Of a stretch of 64,000 nt of DNA, positions 32,308 to 42,199 are shown piece by piece. This stretch comes from Gnomoniopsis sp. IMI 355080 (lineage: Eukaryota; Ascomycota; Sordariomycetes; Diaporthales; Gnomoniaceae): positions 1 through 64,000 of the forward strand of contig JAPEVC010000151.1 in the NCBI GenBank assembly GCA_027946555.1, written 5' to 3'. Position 1 is the stretch's first letter, and the number at the start of each line of letters is the position of its first letter. Made by a program: the position numbers and the translations under genes. Below the pieces are notes generated by a model. It was not told where the DNA came from and did no database searches. It saw nothing but the letters and a program-made list of their open reading frames with translations.

Positions 32308-32917
32308 TGTGCCAGTGAAGGACGGACTAAGATTTACAAAAAGCGATTGTAAAAGGAATGAAATGAGAAATTCGATAGATGTTTAGACTGAGATACCTCC
32401 CAAGAACGGCCGCCACCAGAATTCCATACTGTGTGGCCACCCCGGGGGGCATGAATAACCACCGACACAAAAGTTTCATGGAATGGATCGAAGCTAGAGG
32501 AGCGGGCCGATAGAGGGTGTCATTGGTAAAGATACGGAGTACCCACCTCATGTCAGCTTTCAACGGCGATCTAGTACGCTCTAGGCAGCTACAGAATTTT
32601 GAACAGGGGAGGAACATAACCAGGCAAAAGAAAGTTGGTACATATGCTAAGGCATTCAAGTTGGAGGGGGTTCCTTGCCCTCTCTAAGAGTGGGTAGCCT
32701 GATAGCTTGTGTACAAACGCGATTTTATGTCCCGATGTCGTGCCCAGTGTACTGTGTGCGTGAGGTGAACAATTCCCCAGCTTTCTTTCGGCGGTCTGGT
32801 CCAAATTTGGACTTACAATTTTCCAAGGTCTATGCTGCAAGCTTACGCGCACATCGACACAGCCTGATCACTCGCTGTATCTGTTCCCTCAACATCTTCA
32901 TCTTGATCATCATCACC
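32308..32917. other. divergent promoter region, UstYa D / UstYa E
   Basis: Shared 610-bp upstream region of two divergent UstYa genes. Plus-strand leader before 32918 is pyrimidine-rich. No specific site supported. Confidence 0.4.
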
Positions 32918-33655
32918 ATGAGTCCTACCGTCCTCAAGCCCACCAACTTTACTCTCTGTTTCACGCTCCTTCTTCTTCTAATTATCTCAATATTCCTCTT
33001 TTTCAGAGTCAGCTTCCCAAATAGCCAAACCTATGGATCGTGGCTATCACCGTCGTCATGCTTCTGCGCACAACCCAGCGCGACTGGCAACGGTGAGTTG
33101 ACCAGAACACACCCCAGTGCCTACCTCGAAGCCTTCCGCGCGAGACCCGAGCTCGAAGATATGACGGAGGTCGGAGATGCACAATGGTCAACAATATCCT
33201 CGACTAAGCAAGGCGGCTTTCTCTGGGTACGATACAACGAGACGTACAAGACCGGACACGGCGTGAGCATGTTCCATGCATTACATTGTCTGTCTATGAT
33301 TCGGGACGTCGTCAAATCGTCAGAGAGCGGGACGGTCGCCCACTCACATGGAGTTAAAAGAATTGTTCATGAGGGAAAGAGTGAGGAAGAGATGCATGCA
33401 GGGCACTGTCTCAGCTATATTGCGCAGTCGTTGCTCTGCTCGGCTGATGGCACGCTGGAGCGTCCAAAAACGTACACAGATGATGCGGGGAACGTGCTGA
33501 GAGACGATGTAGACGGAGAAGACGTCAAACATCAGTGCCAGAGTGCGGGTTACCTCAGAGAGAAGATCGAGCAGACCGAGCACCGTCCGCTGGACTCGAT
33601 ACCGGAGCTGAAGGAGGGCGCAACGATGTGGGATCTCTTTGAGGAGACGAGTTAG
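32918..33655 (+). CDS. UstYa-family (DUF3328) oxidase E
   Basis: Intronless, 245 residues, the only single-exon member of the seven. It has an N-terminal hydrophobic helix (about 12-29), then a lumenal domain with HALHCLSMIRDVV (HALHC 120-124) and HAGHCLSYIAQSLLC (HAGHC 160-164), followed by a Cys-containing tail VKHQCQSAGYLREKIEQ. Both HxxHC motifs are kept, but the GPP-x-PE segment seen in several sisters is absent, so it is probably a distinct subgroup. The start chosen is the ATG directly before the membrane helix; upstream codons in frame belong to leader sequence. Divergent from D, convergent with F. Presumed peptide-modifying oxidase. Confidence 0.87.
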   Translation: MSPTVLKPTNFTLCFTLLLLLIISIFLFFRVSFPNSQTYGSWLSPSSCFCAQPSATGNGELTRTHPSAYLEAFRARPELEDMTEVGDAQWSTISSTKQGGFLWVRYNETYKTGHGVSMFHALHCLSMIRDVVKSSESGTVAHSHGVKRIVHEGKSEEEMHAGHCLSYIAQSLLCSADGTLERPKTYTDDAGNVLRDDVDGEDVKHQCQSAGYLREKIEQTEHRPLDSIPELKEGATMWDLFEETS

Positions 33656-34005
33656 ATAGGCGTTGACAGTCAATGATGGCGTATTCGATACATCTGCAAC
33701 GCCACAGAAAGTTGATTCTGGGCTTGGGATGGGCTGAACAGAGTTCAGATCTAAGTATATTTATAACGGTGCTGGCTCCCACACCGCTTGCTATACTTGG
33801 TTTCACCGCTTTCTCAATTAAGCAATTACCGGCAGAAATCAACGACGTCCCATCCTTCCGGTGCAAGCAAGTCTGTCCCACAAACACCACTTTTTTTGTT
33901 GAAAATCGGGAACAGCGCTGGATCACAAGGCAACATACATTTATAAGTGGTCCAGATATTTATGCAAACACCACATCAAATTGTCAAAGTCTTAAGTCTT
34001 CACCC
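33656..34005. other. convergent intergenic region, UstYa E / F
   Basis: 3' ends of two convergent genes face each other. Nothing else recognised. Confidence 0.35.
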
Positions 34006-34992
34006 TCAGTATACACCATCACAGTCTACCCCTTCCTCGCATGGCACATGGGCCAGCTCAAGCCCCTCCTTTGGTCTCCTAATATATTGCATTAAATGTT
34101 CCACAGAGTTTTCTCTTGCCCATCCCACCACGTGGTGCCAGTTCTGGCATGCATGCACCGTCTTGAAGTTCGGCTTTGGCATTCGCTCTCCTTTGACCCA
34201 ATTGTACGTCAGAATGCTGAGATCTCCGCTGCACATCAACGACTGGCGAATCTGCTCGATACAGTGCTCCCGATGGCCCTGAATCTCCTCCGATGTATGG
34301 CCGTGGAAACCTTGGTACTCGGGGTACCGATCTGGGTAGAAACTCTGGCGAATAAGATTCTGGCACATAGGTGTGAGTTTTCCGATGGGCAACGGGTATC
34401 GCAGAGGGCATCAGATTCAGAGGAGCTCACTTACCAGGCAGTGAAGCTTGTGCACAACATCAAAAGTCGCCACGTACTTGTCCTCAGGCTCATATGGTAC
34501 GCGGACTCCTGTCTCCAGAGAGGGGTTGACTTGTCGGAAGAGCGTTGCAGAGATGCTGAATGCGCCCATGTCGTCCTCGACGAGGCTTTTCCATGCTTGG
34601 TCTGTTTCATTGCTGGGAGCTCCAGACCAGTCAGAGGAGAGTGTGAACGTCCGTTGCTGTCTCTGTAAAAGCTTCTCGTTAGGCGCTGGACAGATTTTAG
34701 TTTCTGAGACTTCGAATCCGAGGCGGACAGGAAGTGACCTACTTGGAGGGAGCATATAGTCGGTAGCATACAGGGCGTTTCTGGTCAGCGCCCATGACGT
34801 GAACACGGTGATCAGGAGGATATTCAGAAGAAGTATGGCCACATTGCACGCGAGTAAACACCGCGGCCACAATCGTGGCAGCAAACGAGCGTTTTTCGAG
34901 TCTGGTAATTCCCCACCATCGTCGATACTGCTCAAGGGCTGGTATGAAGCCTCTGTCTCTTTAGTAACGACCGACATTTGCCAATATCCCAC
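34006..34992 (-). CDS. UstYa-family (DUF3328) oxidase F
   Basis: Two exons (34992-34435 and 34359-34006, 75-nt intron) give 303 residues. A transmembrane helix at about 45-67 is followed by DWSGAPSNETDQAWKSLVED, TFDVVHKLHCL with HKLHC at 181-185, then after the intron NLIRQSFYPD and HREHCIEQIRQSLMC with HREHC at 215-219. The tail FKTVHACQNWHHVVGWA matches the family's C-terminal His/Cys/Trp pattern. Complete, no lesion. Divergent from UstYa G across 1.1 kb and convergent with E. Confidence 0.9.
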
Positions 34993-36102
34993 GGGCTACG
35001 ATCCAGCTGAAGTCTGCCCAGGTGTATCAGGTGGTTGGTAGGGAATCGATACACCGAGAAATACAAATGACAAAAAGAGCATTTTCTGACAAGGCGTATG
35101 TCAGGCGCACTGCTGGGCCTCAGGCTTGGCCCCAGGGAGGTTTGGTAAGAAGTAGTCTCAAAAGATCACTAAAAACGTCACATCTCCACCCTCGGCTGAT
35201 TGTCCACTCGTTGTGTACTAAGGAAAAGAGCGTGATAATATGATCGACCCTGGCCCCCTACTGGTGAATGCGCGACTGGCGCTACGAGTTTGGGGGCAGT
35301 CGGGCCGCATCTCGTGAGCTTACATCTGCGCCCACTCCATTAGTGACCAAGTGACTTCGCTTTACTGAATCCTTGGACTTGGGGGGATGGCAAGGTACAG
35401 ACCGTTAATCTGCACCTCTGTACCACCCTGGCCGCCTCGTCCGAGTCAAGCCTCGTTGGCTAAGTACCTACCAAGTACTATGCATTCCGCACCAAGTTAA
35501 GTAGTAAGGATAAGGTGGATAAACCCACACCAGTATCTAATTAAACCCTTTTAGGCAGTTCAAAATATCGAGCCATGGAACTCGTCAGACCCGCACATCC
35601 TAAAGATTAAAGAAGGCACAGCGAAGGAACCTTGAGCAGACTTATCTCCACAACCACAAATCGGAAAGATTGTCGGAGGATCTGATCTAGTATGTGGCTA
35701 GGGTCCCAAAGTTTCGTAGTACCCCTCCACCCCTCTTTGTTATAGACGTGGCGTCTTACGTGCATTCGGATGCAAGTACTCGTGTCTAAAGTCCTACGGG
35801 AACAACAGGGGATCCGGAGGAGGTTTTGACATCAGCTCAAGTACCTCGGAGGAGGTAGGACGAATCTAGTGAGGGCTTACTTCGGCCGGCACCCGGTCAG
35901 TCGCTCCACTGAATCCTTAGGTCTCATGGAAAGTTTGACCAGTGGGTGCTGCTGCATGTGATGTGTTGTATACTCCCTCATACCATACGTCTGAGCTAGC
36001 TTCTGTAGTAGTCTTTTTGGTCTCGCAAAACTATCGCCATCGTCTTCACTGCTTGCTTTACTTCTTTGAGGGCTAAGGTTTAGCATTTTTATCAAACTCA
36101 CC
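34993..36102. other. divergent promoter region, UstYa F / UstYa G
   Basis: 1.1 kb with no credible ORF. Two CGGAGG-containing words (near 35815 and 35850) lie about 36 bp apart and could be Zn2Cys6-type sites, but this is only a suggestion. Confidence 0.3.
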
Positions 36103-37233
36103 ATGGCGTCGAAAGCATATGGCTTGCTTCAACCAGAGACACTTGAGGAAAAGTATCTCGATCATGATGCCGATTCTGAAGACCACGACAGCTCTTCCAC
36201 CCTCCTACCATCAATCGAAGAACGCGGACTCAGTCTCAAACAAAGTCATCCAAATAGACGTCTTGTTCTCATTTGTATCGGCCAGGTGGCGTTCTTCATA
36301 GTTTCTCTTTCCATGCTAGTGTATTCGTTGTATCTACAGAAGAAAATGCCTCAAAATTGCACGCGAAAGATCTCATCGCCCTGTGAGTACACCACCAACT
36401 GGTCCCAAAGCCAAACCTGTTAACAATAATGGCTGACCATCTAGCTCCTGCGCTCGAGTCTTTCACCGACGATGATTACGAAACGGTCCACTGGAACACG
36501 ACGTTGAACACCTTTGGAGAGTTTACCGGCAACTACACGGAGGAGAAAGCCCAAGCATGGCTGAAGCTCACCGGAAGTAAGTCCAGTCGAAGTCCAGCTC
36601 AAGTAATCTGAGTCACTGCTTTCACAGTGCATCTAAGTACTCATCATTGTACTTATCTGGTATCAGCTCCCGTTGTCACTGTGTCCGAGGCAGATATGAT
36701 CCGCGCCGGTGCTGCGCTGGACTCCGTACGAGTGCCTGAATCTGCCGGAGGCGGCTACCTGGCTCAGCTCGAGGGATTCCACTCTCTGCACTGCCTTCGC
36801 GTTCTCTGGTATGATCACCACGCCGAGGAGATCCCGGAGACCAAGAAGTCCAAGCTGGAGAATTCGCGACACTATGAAGCGCATTACGAGCACTGTGTCG
36901 ACCTTCTACGGCAGAGCCTAATGTGTGATTTTGAGTGAGTTCGCTTTCTTCCGATCTTTGCTCTGCGCAAAACATTGACTGACGCACTATTACAGTACAA
37001 GCTTTGCGACGTTCAATTGGCTTGTGGACATCGATGAACCATTCCCCTTTTTTGCGAATCCCAAGAAATGCCGCAAGTTGGATAAGATCTTGGACTGGAC
37101 ACATGAGAACAAGTTTCACAAACCGGAGGGGTTTGTGTGGGAGGCTCCTGATGACGCTCATTTAGTCAGAGTGGTCGACCGTGTTGCGCAATGGGATAAA
37201 CCTCGAGTGGACAAGGATGGAAACGTGCTGTGA
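36103..37233 (+). CDS. UstYa-family (DUF3328) oxidase G
   Basis: Four exons (36103-36382, 36445-36576, 36667-36934, 36996-37233) give 305 residues in frame. A transmembrane helix at about 54-77 is followed by a lumenal region with possible N-glycosylation sites (NTT, NYT), GYLAQLEGFHSLHCLRVLWYD with HSLHC at 176-180, and HYEHCVDLLRQSLMC with HYEHC at 210-214. The tail (FANPKKCRKLDKILDWTHENK) ends in the usual Cys/Trp pattern. Complete and apparently functional. It is the right-hand UstYa gene of the group; the next gene is an acetyltransferase of general type, so the cluster edge may lie here. Confidence 0.9.
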
Positions 37234-37760
37234 AGACTTTGCAGACTTTGGTTAGATCAATAAATGGTGTTACCTTGGTGGTTCGAAGACGAACAGGCAT
37301 CGATTATAGAGAATTCTGGGCATGCCATCAAGTAGGTAGTCAGCAGCTCAAATTCGTTTGCTCTTGTGGTTAGCAAAGGATTTAGACCGTGTCGATAGGC
37401 TCTATAAACGACCTTGGGAGACTTGGTTTCGTGTAACTCACATCCTTCCAGTTCCTTTCCGACCCCATCCAATTCTGCATGCTGGATTGAGTTGAATTGA
37501 TAATTGGGAAAAGAAGAAATTCTCTTATGCCCGAGAAGAGGCACAGCAGGGAGATTAGTATTCTCAGCGACGATCTAAACCAGGATGACTAATCAATAAG
37601 CACACTGATCCTCCCGTATTCCCGTATATAAATTCTTCCCCTTCCCTCTTCCCCCCTCCTGCAGTTCCTAGCTTCTGCTTACATCGTATCCTTTATCTAC
37701 CAATCACGCGTGATTCTTAGAACCCGAGATACTGATAGTAACCAACACTTTTTGTACAAG
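37234..37760. other. intergenic region
   Basis: Promoter of the GNAT gene, with pyrimidine-rich sequence at 37640-37680. No gene. Confidence 0.4.
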
Positions 37761-38336
37761 ATGCCTTCTCCCAATCCTACTCTGCATACTGAAAATCTCA
37801 CCCTTCGTCCCGCCGTCCCTTCTGATGCCGCCGCCCTCGCAGCTCTGTTCGCCAACCCCCTGAACACCCAGCATGAACCGCACAAGCCAAGCAACCCGAC
37901 AGCAGAAGAGTACCAGCGCCGAATCGCCAAATGGGAGGACCTACGCGCTGATGAGCAAGCCTACTTTCTCGTCATCACCCGACGATCAGCCTCACCATCT
38001 GCAGATGGCGTTATCGGCTTCGGCGGCATTAACGGCATCTCCACGGATGCTCAGGGGAAGCGAATTGCGGACCTGGGCGTGCTGATTGACAGTTCCGAGT
38101 GGAGGAAGGGATACGGGCGGGAAGCGTTGCAGGCTACGTTGGACTTTGCGTTCCGGAAGGTGGAGGCGGAGGGTGTCGGATGCGAGGAGGCGTTTTTGGA
38201 GACATTGGCGGTGAATACGCCGTTTCAAGGACTGGCTGATCGGATGGGGATGGGAAAGTGGAAGCAGGTGAAGAGTGAAGGGAAGGAGGTTGAATACAGG
38301 TTCAGCAAAGAAGATTGGGAGGGGGTGAAGAATTAG
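37761..38336 (+). CDS. GNAT-family N-acetyltransferase
   Basis: Intronless, 191 residues, the usual size for a single-domain RimJ/RimL-like GNAT. LTLRPAVPSDAAALAALF forms the first strand-helix. VIGFGGINGI and IADLGVLIDSSEWRKGYGREALQATLDFAF carry the core strands and the acetyl-CoA loop (motif A, R-x-x-GYGREA). LETLAVNTPFQGLADRMGM fits motif B with the Asn-x-x-(F) helix typical of this group. It transfers acetyl from acetyl-CoA to an amine; substrate unknown. The Met at 37761 starts directly before the domain; an in-frame ATG at 37710 adds 17 residues. Beside the UstYa cluster, N-acetylation of a peptide is conceivable but unsupported, since such genes are common in fungi. Confidence 0.85.
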   Translation: MPSPNPTLHTENLTLRPAVPSDAAALAALFANPLNTQHEPHKPSNPTAEEYQRRIAKWEDLRADEQAYFLVITRRSASPSADGVIGFGGINGISTDAQGKRIADLGVLIDSSEWRKGYGREALQATLDFAFRKVEAEGVGCEEAFLETLAVNTPFQGLADRMGMGKWKQVKSEGKEVEYRFSKEDWEGVKN

Positions 38337-38418
38337 AGTGCGCGATACAATATTGCAATCCAACTTAACATCCCCAGCCAAAACCCGGAAAGAAATGAAC
38401 ACAAGATCTATCGCAACC

Positions 38419-39494
38419 TTATATTCTTCCACTTGCAAGCTCCAAACTGTTCCGAGGCCTCCGGACTGGATGAATGGATCTTACCATGCCCAGGTGCATA
38501 ATCCCGGATATATACGTCTCCCCCATCACTAGCATATAATCCCCTTCGGCTCTTAGTATAAGAGGGACCGAAGATCCCTTCAATATGACGATCCTGTCCT
38601 TGGGTTGAATATCAGGCGGTCCGATTCCCATACGGCCTTCGCTGGTGATGAAAAATAGCCGTCCCAGTACGGCTCTCATCACTGCGTCGGCGAAAAACTG
38701 GATTGCTTTAATAAAAGCCTGGAAATTATGTTCTCCAAAGCTCAGTGACGTAAACCGACCATGCTCATCCTTGTCAGCAATGATGTTTCTCCAGAAGTTC
38801 GTTGTTGTTTCTTTTGACTCCTTGCCACCCCGGAGCGCGATATATTGCCATCTTCTTAGTGTCATGAGGCTCTGCCGTGCCGGTTTGTCGACGGTCCCGC
38901 CAAAAACTTCCATCTTGTCGACTATCATACCCTCGGCCACGAAGGTGGTGGGGAATTGATCCGAGTATGCAACGGCGCTTTCGTTCCCTCCCGCTTGATA
39001 ATTCCATACCTCCAGCTATTCATTGTTGAGGCTTCGGAGACCGTGAGATGGCCGCCAGCTGGGAAGCCACGGCGGGATCGACCTGACAGCTAAATTAATG
39101 GACTCGGTCGCGCAATTTAAAGTGGGCAAGCTCCCGGAAGATACCAGATCCAGACTTCCGTATCTTATGGCCAGGAACCTCATGAGTTCGAGAAAGACAG
39201 TTTTGACTGGCTTCGTATAGTCTGGTATGATATCATCTGTGGAGATGTCGTATGCCCGACCTGACAAAGCATATAATTTATCTCTTGAGTCTGTCGCTTC
39301 GCAGTTTCTCCAGAACCCATACAAGTGATATATCGCTGGGTATTTTCGAATAGCTTACACGCTGTTTGGTGCGTGATGATGGCCTTGGGAATCGTTGGTC
39401 TGCTTCTAAGTTCCAAGGTTGTCTCTTTGATTATGAGGGACGATACAGTAAGAGGTAGGTTGCCAGGAGCGCAAAATTTCCAGGACATGACCAT
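38419..39494 (-). pseudogene. truncated HET-domain-type gene
   Basis: The frame reads the middle and end of a fungal heterokaryon-incompatibility (HET) protein. NCEATDSRDKLYALSGRAYD, IIPDYTKPVKTVF and PPWLPSWRPSH come from the middle. The typical end is RLFFITSEGRMGIGPPDIQPKDRIVI, then PLILRAEGDYMLVMGETYISGIM. The N-terminal HET domain is absent. The frame shifts near 39315-39330 and a TAG at 39016-39018 interrupts a segment (SLNNE, stop, LEVWNYQAG) where the family commonly has Gln, so a CAG-to-TAG change is likely. It cannot make an intact HET protein and should not be counted as an incompatibility gene. Confidence 0.7.
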
Positions 39495-40710
39495 TATGTG
39501 TCAAAAAGATTCAAAAGCTCGAGATCATATAGAGTATGGGAAAAAAAAGCCATACTAGCTGCCCCTCACCCACAGCAACTGCACCTATATATACTGCACC
39601 TACTATAGGATTGTCTCCAACGACGCCATCAACTTCCCCATCAACTTCGAGGTGCCTGAGCGGTTGTTGTAAGGACACTTCAGCTTTTCAAGCCGTCCGA
39701 TCGTTTTCCACGACAGCTATCAGCGCCATCCTGATCGGCGAATCGCAAACTGATAGGCTTTTCAATAAAAACATCCCAGGGTATGCAACTGTTGACCTGC
39801 AAGTCCCGGCGCTATCAGGATATCGTTCCTCCTCGCCTCCTCCTCCCAATAGTATCATATTCCAAGATCAAGATAATGCCAAGGCATCTTCAGTGATATT
39901 TCCCACCAGAAATATACATGAGATGATAAAGAAATAGCTGTGCTTTAAGCTATCGCCCGCCTTTACAGAAAAAGGGACTAAGCAGACACAGCAGATGCTA
40001 AGTGCGGGTAAAGGTGCAGGTGTAATATGCGGTCTTTAAATCATGTGGAGCTCGTCACGGTCGACCGTATATCGCCAGTGATGCAGCCATCGCTTATAAG
40101 GTCGTAAGGAACCTCTAAGTCTTATCTTCTTTCTTCTATATACTCCACGATTACCGGATAAGTCTTTAAATCACTGCCTACTATTGCAAACGCAGCTGCG
40201 ATAAGCAAATTTTAGAACACTCGAAGCCTATTATAATAAGTGATCCTGAGGTCGAGTAAATGCAACCGGGCTTCGACCCTGCCTCGGTCACTATCCCGCG
40301 CTTTCGCTTTATTCTCACCACTCACGCGTCGACTGCCCCGACAACGCGAAGAAAGTATTGAAAAAAGGCGGAGATTGGCAAAAAGAACATTACTTCAAGT
40401 AAGCACGCTGACCTGGGTAGATGGAATGCCAAGAATACCTGCCTAGATACCTACCTAGGCAAGACTGGATGTGTTGATCCGCGAGCTTCCGCTATTTAGT
40501 AGGCGGGCGAGTAGGAATGTTAACGTCCGATGGTCGGCAGTTTATAAACCAGCCGCGATGATCGAGGTAGAACACTTACACTAGCATGACATCTTAATAA
40601 CTGACATTAAACGATAAAGCGTAATGGTAGACGAAAATGTGTCAAGTTGGCGACATTCTGAGATTTGACTGCTTGCTAGAGGACTAGGAGCATGAGCACT
40701 GGAGCATACT
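39495..40710. other. degenerate region
   Basis: A 133-residue plus-strand ORF (39536-39937) is low-complexity at its start and resembles no family I know. The remainder is AT-rich with many stops. Confidence 0.35.
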
Positions 40711-40962
40711 TTGCCAGCGCTGTCTCTTGCAACCCCTCAACATTCATATCACATCAAACTTGATAGACACCAGCCATTCTTACCCGTTGAGTCAATTGTA
40801 AAGCTACTTATCGTCGGGGACGGACCGACGGGTCTTATAGCCGCATACGCCTTTGCACACAACCGCCACGCTGTCACAGTGCTCGAGCGCCATACCACAT
40901 CGCTGTTATATAGAATCACCGCATTCTCTGAATTAAGGCGTCCCAGGTCCTCGCGCGCATGA
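40711..40962 (+). pseudogene. FAD-dependent monooxygenase N-terminal remnant
   Basis: Residues about 30-60 of an 83-residue frame read VKLLIVGDGPTGLIAAYAFAHNRHAVTVLER, the Rossmann dinucleotide fold (GxGPxGL and the strand ending in Glu) that opens aromatic-ring flavin monooxygenases. The homology stops after about 45 residues and downstream frames are closed (including a G10 run near 41090). It is a dead fragment of a metabolite-type hydroxylase. Confidence 0.6.
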
Positions 40963-41509
40963 ATAATATATTGCTCTGTCGGTAACAGGAGCAAACAATG
41001 TCCGCGGTCTGCTATTTGCAGAATCGCATCGACTATGCTATCTACTCTAGGCCTATTTTAATTGGCATTCAAGGGCTCGATAGATTCTGGGGGGGGGGGG
41101 CGACGGTCGTCACTATTCGTGATCGTGCCCCTAGTCGCGGTGGTCTTAATAATGCGTGTTGTTGTCGCGATAACACTCGTCACGCAATTGTTAGTATATG
41201 AAACACTATAGTCGCGCAGTCCCTAAGGAGGGATAAGGGAGACTAGCTTACGCTGGCATCTAGTCGGGAACAAGTGATGACATTGCTGGCTTTCCGGACA
41301 TAGGGGCTACGGCGGTTAATTCTCGAGGTTACTTATTATCGTGGCCGGAGAATATTGCTTGAATACTACGCAGCACGCTGCGCCTTATATAAAGTCTGAA
41401 CTATCCGCTTCCCAAACAGGCATATCTACCTGCAGACATAGAATTCCAGCTAAAGAATCCTTAAAATAATCCCGTCTCCCGGTGTCCTCTCTGACGTGCC
41501 GGTTCTACG
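40963..41509. other. degenerate region after the monooxygenase remnant
   Basis: No gene. Probably contains further unrecognisable remains of the monooxygenase. A G10 run occurs near 41090. Confidence 0.35.
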
Positions 41510-42199
41510 TCAGACTTCGGCGGTGTCAATCATTTCTCGAAGTTTCCTCATCAACACCTGTCTATGAAGCAAAATCCGAATGGTCTCATTCCTCTTGTCG
41601 GGCGAGTCACGCAGACCATTTGGAAGCCATGAGTCACCTGCCCCGGCCGAGATACACCCAGTCGACTGTGAAAAAGAGTAAGGCACAAGCCTCTTTTTCG
41701 ATGGCATGAAGTCGATTTGTCCTCTGGTTCTGTTCCAGTATCCTACCCATTCGACGACATACTGCTGTGACCTTTCGCACCTGGTGATCGAAGCGACCTG
41801 GGACTGTTTTTGCAAGTGGATTTCATAGGTATCGGGCTTTATTTGCCCACTTTGAAGTCCAAGGCATATATCTCGCCCGCCGCGCGAATTCCAGTAATCC
41901 ACCAGGATCTTCACGTTGGCGAGATGGACCTCTTGCTCTAACTTCCAAACGGATTCCGCCTGGCCAGAAATGCGGAGCTCTAGTTCGACGAGGATTGGCA
42001 TGTACCTGTGGGGCTTGTTGCTTGAAAACATCTCCTGTCGAGAGCTGGAGGATTCAGATATATAAGCCTTAACAGTAGGCTTCGTAAGGGCAGTGATGTT
42101 CGGACCGGAATCAATGACGCGGTAGCTGAGGATTTCTGTCGCAAGGACGGCATGACTGGACGCATTCTGGAGAGCAAACCACGTAGAAGGGATCGCCAT
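41510..42199 (-). CDS. hypothetical protein
   Basis: An uninterrupted 229-residue frame of ordinary fungal composition. The ATG at 42199 has a good context (aataATGG). There is no signal peptide or membrane helix. A mid-region (SQVASITRCERSQQYVVEWVGYW) and a basic, helical C-terminus (KRNETIRILLHRQVLMRKLREMIDTAE) are visible, but I recognise no family. The surrounding sequence is degenerate, so it could be a young insertion, a piece of a mobile element, or an isolated intact gene. Confidence 0.4.
   Translation of the reverse strand: MAIPSTWFALQNASSHAVLATEILSYRVIDSGPNITALTKPTVKAYISESSSSRQEMFSSNKPHRYMPILVELELRISGQAESVWKLEQEVHLANVKILVDYWNSRGGRDICLGLQSGQIKPDTYEIHLQKQSQVASITRCERSQQYVVEWVGYWNRTRGQIDFMPSKKRLVPYSFSQSTGCISAGAGDSWLPNGLRDSPDKRNETIRILLHRQVLMRKLREMIDTAEV

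Noticed and set aside
32675..32917. 81-codon upstream extension of UstYa E
   Set aside because: The extension has no family features and precedes the membrane helix that normally starts near the N-terminus; the ATG at 32918 is preferred.
39536..39937. 133-residue plus-strand ORF as a gene
   Set aside because: Low-complexity start, no recognised domain, and located in degenerate sequence next to a pseudogene.
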